Assembly: GCA_026770585.1 (NCBI GenBank)
Contig: MU646448.1
Location: 377,068-391,273 of the forward strand
Reading direction: 5' to 3'
DNA length: 14,206 nt
Origin: Baffinella frigidus
Taxonomy: Eukaryota > Cryptophyceae > Cryptomonadales > Baffinellaceae
The notes under the pieces were generated by a model, which saw only the letters and a program-made list of their open reading frames with translations, ran no database searches and was not told the origin of the DNA. Made by a program: the position numbers and the translations under genes. Positions within the stretch are counted from its first letter, which is position 1; each line of letters opens with the position of its first letter. Shown here piece after piece: positions 7,073-12,755 of this stretch.

Positions 7073-7162
7073 GACGCGTTCGCGGTCGGTCCGGATGAGA
7101 CCAAGGAACAACTCAGCATGGAGATCCGGAACCTCATCGGCAACTTCCTCGAGCTCCCGCAG
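6931..7162 (+). CDS. Internal exon of an unrecognised gene, with a 32-residue repeat
   Basis: The exon follows an acceptor (TTCCCGACAG) and ends CCGCAG before donor GTGCCA. Frame from GAT 6932 gives 77 residues: a repeat DVIIEEQPVLRGVL + LSDTIVYEPDGTSPPRGR, then a second partial DVIIEEQPVLRGVL, then a unique part containing GDAFAVGPDETKEQLSMEIR and ending LIGNFLELPQ. It ends on a full codon, so the next exon must start in phase 0, which the acceptor at 7804 satisfies. The repeat may come from exon duplication, since decayed copies fill the 1 kb upstream. I do not recognise a family. The acidic and amphipathic tail (ETKEQLSMEIRNLIGNFLEL) suggests a helix. Confidence 0.6.
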
Positions 7163-7202
7163 GTGCCATGCCAACCCCTTTCAAATTTTATCAATGGTTC
7201 AG

Positions 7203-7804
7203 GCGAGCAGGGCGGATTGTCATCTAAATTTGCGTCTATTTTTTTCATCAATTGTTCAGGCGAGCAGGGCGCTGTCCCACAAGAGGCCAACCAGGCGAAC
7301 AGAATAAAAGGGACTTTTAAAGTTTTGTACTGAAATGGTCACGTGTCGCGGCGCTGAGCGCCGCGACTTGTGTAAAGTCGCTGCTTTTCATCTCAAAATT
7401 ACTACACACGTTTACAATCGACTTTTATTCTGTTCGCATAGGTAGCCTCGAGTGGTCACCTCGGCGTCGGGCGCCCATTTTCATCTAAAAACTTCATCAC
7501 CCCCCCCCCCTCAATTTTCATGGATTGTTTTTTTCAGGCGAGCAGGGCGGGCGTGATGGAGCTGTGCCGCGGGGCGGCGTGCGGCCGGGGGCGCGGCCCT
7601 ACTGCTGCCCCCCCCCCTCTGCCAACTTAAGAATAGTCAGGCGGAGCCACACTGCTGCCCACCTCGGCTCTGAGTACTTCCGAGTAATTCCAACTCATCA
7701 AACACCATCTTCTCCTCCGGCCGCGCAGGCGAGCAGGGCTAATTTCCATCCAAATTTCTATCTCAAAAAAAAATCGAAATATTCATCTGAAACATTTTTT
7801 TCAG
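7203..7804 (+). repeat. Five copies of an intron end plus exon start
   Basis: The junction TTCAG|GCGAGCAGGGC (or CGCAG|GCGAGCAGGGC) recurs with exon-side starts at 7203, 7260, 7538, 7729 and, as GCGACCAGG, 7805. Several are preceded by similar intron tails (TTTTCATC..., T-rich). The copy at 7538 goes on to GTGATGGAGCTGTGCCGC, matching the true exon for about 30 nt before diverging. These could be duplicated acceptors that compete, or relics of repeated local duplication. Confidence 0.6.
7295..7437. mobile_element. Foldback element M within the intron
   Basis: Ends GCGAACAGAATAAAAG and inverse CTTTTATTCTGTTCGC; weaker pairing extends outward (GAGGCCAACC / GGTAGCCTC). It carries a perfect GC-rich hairpin at 7345-7367 (11-bp arms, 1-nt loop) and the AAAATTACTACACA core shared with A and E. 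No clear target duplication. Confidence 0.6.
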
Positions 7805-7939
7805 GCGACCAGGACCCGCGTGATGGAGCTGTGCCGCAAGGCGCTGCCGGGCGGCGTGCAGCCGGGCGCGCTCCTCGGGGCCCTCCTGCAGCTTGACGGG
7901 GAACCCCTCGATTCATTCCTCGCGATGCCAAAGGTGCTA
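7805..7939 (+). CDS. Second exon of the same unrecognised gene
   Basis: After TTTTTTTCAG at 7804 the phase-0 frame reads ATRTRVMELCRKALPGGVQP, GALLGALLQLDGEPLDSFLA, MPKVL, up to the TA where element I1 is inserted. Past that insertion, reading PLRLRKE resumes in the same frame at 8103. The open frame without excision runs into I1 and reaches a stop at 8072. The exon phase and the intact N-terminal part support a real gene. Whether the elements in the following units are spliced or have killed this copy cannot be told here. Confidence 0.55.
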
Positions 7940-8102
7940 GAGCGCTTGCGGGAAAACTTGGCCGATTTTGACGAGAAATGTTTTCAGAAATTCAGAGCTT
8001 TTGTACCAGGACGTGACATGAAACCGGTCCATCTAAACGATTATGGTGCAAATTCTGAAAAAAAATCTCGTTGAAATCGGCCACGTTTTCCCGCAAGCGC
8101 TC
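7940..8102. mobile_element. Foldback element I1 (class 3), TA duplication, empty site known
   Basis: 163 bp with ends GAGCGCTTGCGGGAAAAC and inverse, flanked by TA at 7938-7939 and 8103-8104. The uninterrupted site AAGGTGCTACCACTCAG is present twice in the window (from 8449 and from 8704), proving insertion at TA. The centre holds GGTCCATCTAAACGA (8026-8040). The TA target recalls Tc1/mariner-type elements. Confidence 0.9.
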
Positions 8103-8181
8103 TACCACTCAGACTTCGAAAGGAGTTTGAATCTCCCCCTCCTGCAGCTTGACGGGGAACCCCTCGATGTGTTCCTCGCTA

Positions 8182-8385
8182 GAGCCAATCTGGTAGGACT
8201 TGGCCAAAGCGAACTTCGAAGTTGCAAGATTGCGAACTTCTAGATGGACCCGTTTGGACATGTAGTGTTTTAAATTCAAGTTTTGCAGTACAATCATGGT
8301 GTTTACTAATAATTACGGTCCATCTAGAAGTTTGCAATCTTGCAAGTTCCAAGTTCGCGCTGGCCAAGTCCTACCAGATTGGCTC
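8182..8385. mobile_element. Foldback element J (class 3), TA-flanked
   Basis: 204 bp. The arms start GAGCCAATCTGGTAGGACTT and pair for about 68 bp with few mismatches, reaching TCTAGATGGACC near the inner end. TA lies at 8180-8181 and 8386-8387. The host unit has lost about 14 bp (GATGCCAAAGGTG) next to the insertion relative to the other units, so the empty site is not exact. Confidence 0.8.
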
Positions 8386-8475
8386 TACCACTCAGACTTC
8401 GACTTGCAGCTTGACGGGGAACCCCTCGATTCGTTCCTCGCGAAGCCAAAGGTGCTACCACTCAGACTTCGACTT

Positions 8476-8656
8476 TCATATGCGGAAACGACATAAAAAT
8501 ATTGTTTTTGGCCACGCGTAAAGTTGATTATCCCCTTGAAAATAAGCCACTTTTGGCGTAACAAAACAAAACACGCCAAAAGTGGCTTGTTTTCAAGGAG
8601 AGAATCAACTTCACGCGTGGCCAAAAACAATATTTTTATATCGTTTCCGCATATGA
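8476..8656. mobile_element. Foldback element K (class 1), 4-bp duplication ACTT, empty site known
   Basis: 181 bp with arms of about 80 bp from TCATATGCGGAAACGACATA to ACTTTTGGCGT, almost perfect, around a loop AACAAAACAAAAC. ACTT flanks it at 8472-8475 and 8657-8660. The empty site CAGACTTCGACTTGCAGC is present at 8393-8410. High arm identity suggests recent insertion. Confidence 0.92.
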
Positions 8657-8658
8657 AC

Positions 8659-8757
8659 TTGCAGCTTGACGGGGAACCCCTCGATGTGTTCCTCGCAATG
8701 CCAAAGGTGCTACCACTCAGACTTCGAAAGGAGCTTGGATCACCCCCTAGTGAATAG
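8659..8757 (+). CDS. Terminal unit with stop codon, probable C-terminus of the same gene
   Basis: Uninterrupted copy of the unit: frame from TTG 8659 reads LQLDGEPLDVFLAMPKVLPL then RLRKELGSPPSE and TAG at 8755. CTTGCAG at its start could serve as an acceptor (exon from 8664), in which case the whole of 7886-8663 might be intron and duplicate exons. Unit 1 (7886) has the same frame up to the I1 insertion. Which copies are used is unknown. Confidence 0.45.
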   Translation: MQLDGEPLDVFLAMPKVLPLRLRKELGSPPSE

Positions 8758-8974
8758 TCCCTCGATGCCCGTGGTACTATTCACCACGGGGTTATTACTA
8801 CGGGGGAGGGCTAGGTGGTTTCTTGGAGCCATTTTCCCCCATATCCTGCGGTTACTTTTCCGTCAAAGTCAATTGTTTGTGGGCATCTTCGGCAACTTTT
8901 GCCGATTTCAAGGGAAAATGATAGATGGACGCAGGGCGTAAAATGACATGTAGCTCTCCCGCGTAGTAAGGTGC
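8758..8974. other. Non-coding stretch with a small hairpin
   Basis: It contains CCCGTGG/CCACGGG facing each other at 8767-8790, TTCTTGGAGCCATTTT (8821 on, a word also found in element C), and ATAGATGGACGC. I see no gene. TAGTGAATAGTCCC here (8748 on) also appears in element H4 at 9180. Confidence 0.35.
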
Positions 8975-8976
8975 TA

Positions 8977-9138
8977 GAGCGCTTGCGGGAAAACTTGACT
9001 GAATTGTAAGAGATTTTTTTCCAGAATTTGTACCAGCATCGTTTAGATGGACCGTTTACATGTCACGTCGTGGTACAAAATTCTCGATTTCTGAAAAAAA
9101 ATCTGCTTGAAATCGGCCAAGTTTTCTTGCAAGCGCTC
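8977..9138. mobile_element. Foldback element I2 (class 3), TA-flanked
   Basis: 162 bp; ends GAGCGCTTGCGGGAAAAC and GAGCGCTTGCAAGAAAAC (inverted), TA at 8975-8976 and 9139-9140, centre TCGTTTAGATGGACC (9039-9053). The left flank AAGGTGCTA is the same as at I1, so this copy may have arrived together with part of the 7886-type unit. Confidence 0.8.
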
Positions 9139-9140
9139 TA

Positions 9141-9438
9141 CCACACAGCGGACTTCGAAAGGATTTTGAATAACCCCCCAGTGAATAGTCCCTGGGCCCT
9201 ACGGTAGGCAATACCCTCGGGACATAGGGGGGCTCCAAAAATCCCTTCGTACCACCAGCCCTCACGGAAGGACCAAAAGATCGATTTTCGACCTTTTCCC
9301 AAAAGTTGATTTTGCAGCAAGATTGTGTTAACTTACGAATCAGACACCCCATATCGGGGTGTCTGTCAAGGTAAATCCGAGGTTTGAGAATCGACGATTT
9401 GGTCTTTCCGTGAGGGTGAGTGGTAGCCCGCTGTGTGG
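9141..9438 (-). mobile_element. Element H4 (CCACACAGCGG ends), interrupted by D2
   Basis: Inverse copy of the H family: CCACACAGCGGACTTCGAAA at the left and TAGCCCGCTGTGTGG at the right. The interior CCTACGGTAGGCAAT and GGGACATAGGGGGG matches H1-H3 read backwards. D2 splits it near the right end. The original junction CTTCGTAGCCCGCTGTG is seen, inverted, in H2. No outer target duplication is clear. Confidence 0.75.
9252..9423. mobile_element. Foldback element D2 (class 2), 2-bp duplication TA, nested in H4
   Basis: 172 bp; ends CCACCAGCCCTCACGGAA and CCACTCACCCTCACGGAA (inverted), TA at 9250-9251 and 9424-9425. The centre has GACACCCCATATCGGGGTGTC (9343-9363) as an inner hairpin. Related to D1 through CCTCACGG and ATCGACGATTT. 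Confidence 0.85.
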
Positions 9439-9547
9439 CCGGGATCCCGTTCTGTTTTCTAGATTTGGACGAAATGTGCAGAACGTTTACAAAAATGGCA
9501 CAGAATGTGCAGCAAGTTGCCAAAATGGATGCACCAACGGTACCGTC

Positions 9548-9614
9548 AACCCTGATCCCTCAACCCTCAACCCTCAACCCGGATCTCTCAACCCTCAACC
9601 CTCAACCCGGATCC

Positions 9615-9646
<32 letters not shown>

Positions 9647-9810
9647 ACCCGGATCCCTCAACCTTCAACCCTCGACCCTCAACCCTCAACCCGGATCCCT
9701 CAACCCTCAACTCTCAACCCTCAACCCGGATCCCTCAACCCTCAACCCGGATCCCTCAACCCTCAACTCTCAACCCTCAACCCGGATCCCTCAACCCTCA
9801 ACCCGGATCC

Positions 9811-9884
<74 letters not shown>

Positions 9885-9912
9885 ACCCGGATCCCTCAAC
9901 CCTCAACCCTAC
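9548..9912. repeat. CCCTCAA satellite with regular CCCGGATC interruptions
   Basis: About 50 tandem 7-bp CCCTCAA units, broken repeatedly by CCCGGATCC to give higher-order units of roughly 14-50 bp. Because 7 is not a multiple of 3, all three frames stay open (PSTLNPQ-type peptides). The long open frames at 9359-10027 and 9420-9929 come from this and are not genes. Confidence 0.9.
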
Positions 9913-9931
9913 CCACGCCAGGTCATTAGTT

Positions 9932-10091
9932 TCATCTCACAGAATGTATTTATTATTTGGTTTTAGAAAGTTAAATCACCCACAAAATCGTCAACTTAAT
10001 ATTTTAATCAGTAATAGTAAACAATAAGTTGATGATTTTGTGGGTGAGTTGACTTTCTAAAACCAATCAATAAATACATTCTGTGAGATAA
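9932..10091. mobile_element. Foldback element N (class 1), 4-bp duplication AGTT
   Basis: 160 bp; ends TCATCTCACAGAATGTATTT and TTATCTCACAGAATGTATTT (inverted), AGTT at 9928-9931 and 10092-10095. The arms extend through CACCCACAAAATC. It sits immediately after the satellite. Confidence 0.85.
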
Positions 10092-10278
10092 AGTTGGAAT
10101 TTCAAATACAAGTCTTATTTTAAATTTTGTACCCGGATCCGAACTTCGGAGTAACAAATCGGACGTGGAAAGGACGAGGCGTCGCATCTCACTTGGGACC
10201 GCACCGCACACCCAGTCAGTACCACGAAATGAAACGTTGCGTTGTGAAATTCCCAGTAATGACCTGGCATGGACCCTA

Positions 10279-10410
10279 GTGCACCCTCAACCCTCAACCC
10301 TAAATCCACTCAAAGTTAGTACACCCCGTGAGTACCTGTATGCCCGCACCCTAAACCATAAACCCTAAATCCTTCACCCTAAACACTACCCCCTGAACCC
10401 TTCACCCTAC
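10279..10410. repeat. Degenerate telomere-like units
   Basis: Interrupted CCCTCAA, CCCTAAA and CCCTGAA units (10285-10305, 10349-10410) mixed with unique sequence. The last units, CCCTTCACCCTAC, run directly into the acceptor CTGCAG of the exon at 10416. No gene is seen in the preceding stretch 10096-10278. Confidence 0.65.
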
Positions 10411-10415
10411 TGCAG

Positions 10416-10481
10416 GCGATGAGGGACAAACAGACGTCGGATATGCTAGGAGGGGAGGTGGACGTGGACGCCTTCCTCGAG
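10416..10481 (+). CDS. 66-nt internal exon, unrecognised protein
   Basis: Bounded by acceptor CCCTACTGCAG and the consensus donor GTGAGA; 22 codons in phase 0 read AMRDKQTSDMLGGEVDVDAF then LE. Both splice sites are good matches to the general eukaryotic consensus. The upstream intron would end in telomere-like repeat and the downstream intron would begin with element Q 21 bp later. No partner exon was found within the window. GGEVDVDAFLE loosely recalls DGEPLDVFLA at 8671-8697, probably by chance. Confidence 0.5.
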
Positions 10482-10502
10482 GTGAGACCCCCCCCACCAC
10501 AC

Positions 10503-10655
10503 TCATCCGGGAACATGTCTAATTCAAAAGAAAATGGACCATCAAACCGAATTATGCCCTTATTAGATTTACTTAGGGCCTCAATCAACCTTCTTCCAAC
10601 TCCTATGAACACATAGGGATCTATTTTCTTTTAAATTGAACATGTCCCCGGATTA
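10503..10655. mobile_element. Foldback element Q (class 1-like), imperfect 4-bp duplication
   Basis: 153 bp; ends TCATCCGGGAACATG and TAATCCGGGGACATG (inverted), flanks ACAC (10499-10502) and GCAC (10656-10659), 3 of 4 matching. The inner arms pair AATTCAAAAGAAAAT with its inverse. Confidence 0.65.
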
Positions 10656-10815
10656 GCACAGCGGGCTACGAAGGGGGGAAATGTGGCCAAATCTAAGGCA
10701 TTTCCCGTTACATTATCCGTAGGACCCCCCCTATGCCCCTACGGGATGCCTACCGTAGGGTCCTAGGTCTTATCGCTTAGGGGTTATTCAAAATCTCTTC
10801 GAAGTCCGCTGCGCT
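10656..10815 (+). mobile_element. Element H1
   Basis: CACAGCGGGCTACGAA at the left and TTCGAAGTCCGCTGCGCT at the right. The interior ATCCGTAGGACCCCCCCTAT, CCTACCGTAGGGTC and TTAGGGGTTATTCAAAATCT aligns with H3 over most of its length. The first bases differ from the family end, perhaps because Q abuts it. No clear target duplication. Confidence 0.7.
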
Positions 10816-11003
10816 TCCTCCAGACGGTAGGCTACGAGGGTTTCGTTGACTCCAGATTCTGGGGGGTAACGTGACCCAATTTGGTAACGTGACTCAATTT
10901 GCTTGAGAAAAGCCTTAAAGTTAATTGCCTCAAGAAAAATTGACTTTTGATGAAAGGTCCACCCGCTCAAAAGGCTACGGAGTACGCCAGCCCCGGATAT
11001 CAG
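10816..11003. other. Repeat-derived stretch without a gene
   Basis: It contains GGTAACGTGAC twice (10865, 10881) and the facing pair TTGCTTGAGAAAAG / TTGCCTCAAGAAAA. A minus-strand open frame covers it (10788-11105) but has no recognisable motif and crosses repeat P, so I do not call it. Confidence 0.35.
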
Positions 11004-11098
11004 GGGATAACGTGACCACCAATTGCTTGACTTTTGGCGTGTTTCCTGCGAAACGATCCAAAAATTAACTTGATGATTTTCCCCGTAGTGTTCCGAGT
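11004..11098. repeat. Dispersed 95-bp repeat P, copy 2
   Basis: Direct counterpart of 968-1062, from ATAACGTGACCACCAATTGC to GTAGTGTTCCGAG, in the same orientation 10 kb away. Function unknown. Confidence 0.6.
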
Positions 11099-11100
11099 GG

Positions 11101-11252
11101 CACACAGCGGGCTACGAAAAGGGGGTTTCGATGGCATCGGTTACCTTATCAGTAGGAACCCCCATATACCCCTACGGTATTGCCTACCGTAGGGGCTATG
11201 GATTATCCGATTCCGGGTTATTCAAGAAATCCCTTTTTAGTCCGCTGTGTGG
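11101..11252 (+). mobile_element. Element H2
   Basis: CACACAGCGGGCTACGAAAA at the left and AGTCCGCTGTGTGG at the right, with GTAGGAACCCCCATATACCC and GCCTACCGTAGGGGC inside. Its left terminal base differs from H3 (G for C) and no target duplication is visible. It supplies the intact junction that shows where D2 entered H4. Confidence 0.75.
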
Positions 11253-11403
11253 CTGGCCCTCCAAAGTGGACCAAATCGTGGATCCGGATTTTCGGATTTC
11301 AGACGGGCTTCTCAGGCACTACCCTCGAATTCGAGGGTCGCCAGGCCGAAATCGAGACAGCTAAAATCGGGATTTGGTTTACTTCGGAGGGCTGGTGGCC
11401 CCC
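11253..11403. other. Stretch with no supported gene
   Basis: It holds a perfect 18-bp palindrome ACCCTCGAATTCGAGGGT (11322-11339) and a D-like GGGCTGGTGG near 11389. Open frames cross it from H2 into element O, which argues against coding. Confidence 0.35.
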
Positions 11404-11580
11404 GTACTCGTTACGGAAGCGTCCAGCCCTGACTCCTGTTTTTGGACCCGAAGCGGATCAAATCGCCTCTACCTCACCCCCCTTTTTGATTTCGTACCCC
11501 TTTTTTAGACTTTTTTGGAGCGTAGAGGCGATTTGATCCGCTTCAGGAGTTTCAGGGCTGGACGCTTCGCAAACTAGTAC
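11404..11580. mobile_element. Foldback element O
   Basis: The left arm GTACTCGTTACGGAAGCGTC pairs with the right arm GTACTAGTTTGCGAAGCGTC (inverted). The arms continue as CAGCCCTGA..CTCCTG and AGCGGATCAAATCGCCTCTA. The left arm carries about 11 extra bases. The ends differ from the other classes and no target duplication is clear. Confidence 0.75.
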
Positions 11581-11603
11581 CACCTTTGACCACTGAGAGA
11601 GTT

Positions 11604-11740
11604 TCCTGGTTCGGTTGTCGCCTGGTGCGGTTGTCGAAGGGATTTTGAATATAACCCCTAAGCGATAAGACCTAGGACCCTACGATAGGCATCCCGTAGG
11701 GACATAGGGGGGTTCCTACGGATTCCTGGTGCGGTTGTCG
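11604..11740 (-). mobile_element. H-family core (H5) between direct CCTGGTGCGGTTGTCG repeats
   Basis: 11637-11722 matches the H interior in reverse (GATTTTGAATATAACCCC, GACATAGGGGGGTTCCTACG) but lacks CCACACAGCGG ends. Instead, direct copies of CCTGGT(G/T)CGGTTGTCG sit at 11605-11620, 11621-11636 and 11725-11740. Either the ends were replaced by recombination or the 16-bp repeats are a long target duplication with a tandem copy. Confidence 0.55.
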
Positions 11741-11834
11741 CATCCGATGTAGTCACCTTTGTTTGAGGCTCATGAAGTGTTCAAAAGTTTTTTGTAGTGC
11801 CATTTGACTGGCAGCCGTAGATTTCTGAGTTTTC

Positions 11835-12019
11835 TTGCACCATGCACGGTTTGCACGTGCGTGTCACAAAGAGGGGGAGCCGTGTGACCCGCGTAATGGA
11901 GATATAGGGAATGACGTTATTCCTGTTTTACGTTCGAACGAGCAGGTATGGAGCTGCAACGCCTTTCAAGTGGAGGGCTGTGTATCTCCAGGGGCTGCAG
12001 TCGCTGCAGCCCGATCGGT

Positions 12020-12098
<79 letters not shown>

Positions 12099-12127
12099 CC
12101 AACACCACCAACACCACCAACAACACC

Positions 12128-12179
<52 letters not shown>

Positions 12180-12332
12180 TCATCAACAACAACAGCGTTG
12201 TCCTCCACCATCTCAGGCATGGAGCATAATAATGTCAATACCGTTACGTACGAGCAGGTATGGGAGCTGCAACGCTTTCGAAGTGGAGGGCTGTATCACT
12301 CCAGGAGCAACGTCATCATCAACATCAGCACC

Positions 12333-12364
<32 letters not shown>

Positions 12365-12440
12365 CAACAACAACACCAACAACGTTATCCGCCTGGGCTG
12401 GGCTGTACCTGACGGATCGAATGTTCCAGAAGGAATTTAA
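11835..12440 (+). CDS. Candidate coding region: Cys module plus Ala/Thr tracts, copies 1 and 2
   Basis: The frame from ATG 11835 reads a segment containing CDPRNGDIGNDVIPVLRSNE, then QVWSCNAFQVEGCVSPGAA, then an Ala tract from (GCA)n, Thr tracts and TALSSTISG. A second module begins at 12252 but has one extra G after GTATGG, so this frame leaves the conserved one. In the conserved frame, copy 2 reads SCNAFEVEGCITPGA and later TTLSAWAGLYLTDRM. Among the three copies, differences in this frame fall mainly at third codon positions (AAC GCC/GCT TTT/TTC, TTG/TTA, GGC/GGG), which supports past coding selection. No known family. The frameshift suggests this copy is decayed or that the gene model is wrong. 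No signal peptide or membrane segment is evident. Confidence 0.4.
12022..12179. repeat. (CAG)24 followed by mixed CAC/CAA tract
   Basis: Twenty-four uninterrupted CAG units (12022-12093) followed by CACCAA-type units and about 16 CAA units. The matching tracts in copies 2 and 3 are (CAC)6(CAA)8 (12328-12370) and about 14 CAA (12648-12690). The purity of the CAG run suggests recent expansion and likely length polymorphism. Confidence 0.95.
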
Positions 12441-12464
12441 GGCAGTCACATGCCCATCTATTAG

Positions 12465-12646
12465 ATGAATACACACACCGGAGACGAAGACATCCAGCAG
12501 ACGTTCACTAAGAAGGCCACCGCACAGTGTGAACCGCGTAATGGAGATATAGGGAATAACGTGACTCCTCTTGCACGTGCAAACGAGCAGGTATGGAGCT
12601 GCAACGCCTTCGAAGTGGAGTGCTCTCCAGGGACAGCAGCATCATC

Positions 12647-12690
<44 letters not shown>

Positions 12691-12755
12691 AAGCGTTATC
12701 TGCCACCATCTCCGGGCTTTACCTAACGCTGAGCCGTGTGAACCCTAAACCCTAA
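12465..12755 (+). CDS. Candidate coding region: third copy of the Cys module
   Basis: From ATG 12465: CEPRNGDIGNNVTPLARANE, QVWSCNAFEVECSPGTAASS, a Thr tract and TKALSATISGLYLTLS, after which the frame runs into telomere-like repeat and stops. Relative to copy 1 it lacks one Gly codon within the module. Nucleotides GTAATGGAGATATAGGGAAT are the same in copies 1 and 3. This is the best preserved copy, but it has no visible proper end. Confidence 0.4.

Larger units (their letters stand above)
7886..8757 (+). repeat. Four tandem copies of a C-terminal coding unit, three interrupted by elements
   Basis: Units start at 7886, 8142, 8404 and 8659 with (C/T)TGCAGCTTGACGGGGAACC; they share TTCCTCGC, CCAAAGGTGCTACCACTC (unit 2 lacks the first part) and AGACTTCGA. 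Removing inserts I1, J and K with their duplications gives spacings of 91, 56 and 70 nt. None is a multiple of three, so the four units cannot all be read in one frame without splicing. Confidence 0.8.

Noticed and set aside
9359-10027. Long open frames rich in PSTLNPQ
   Set aside because: They lie in a 7-bp satellite, where every frame repeats without stops; the ends run into element N.
11940-11947. GAGCAG|GTATGG as a splice donor in each Cys module
   Set aside because: It matches the donor consensus, but the conserved coding frame continues through it with third-position changes, so reading through is more likely.
11917-12238. Minus-strand poly-Leu and poly-Val frames
   Set aside because: Antisense shadows of the trinucleotide tracts with no conserved flanks.
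11911-12468. Polyglutamine protein frame through the CAG/CAA tracts
   Set aside because: Differences among the three module copies fall at third positions in the Ala/Thr frame, not the Gln frame. The Gln frame has no conserved flank beyond the tract.
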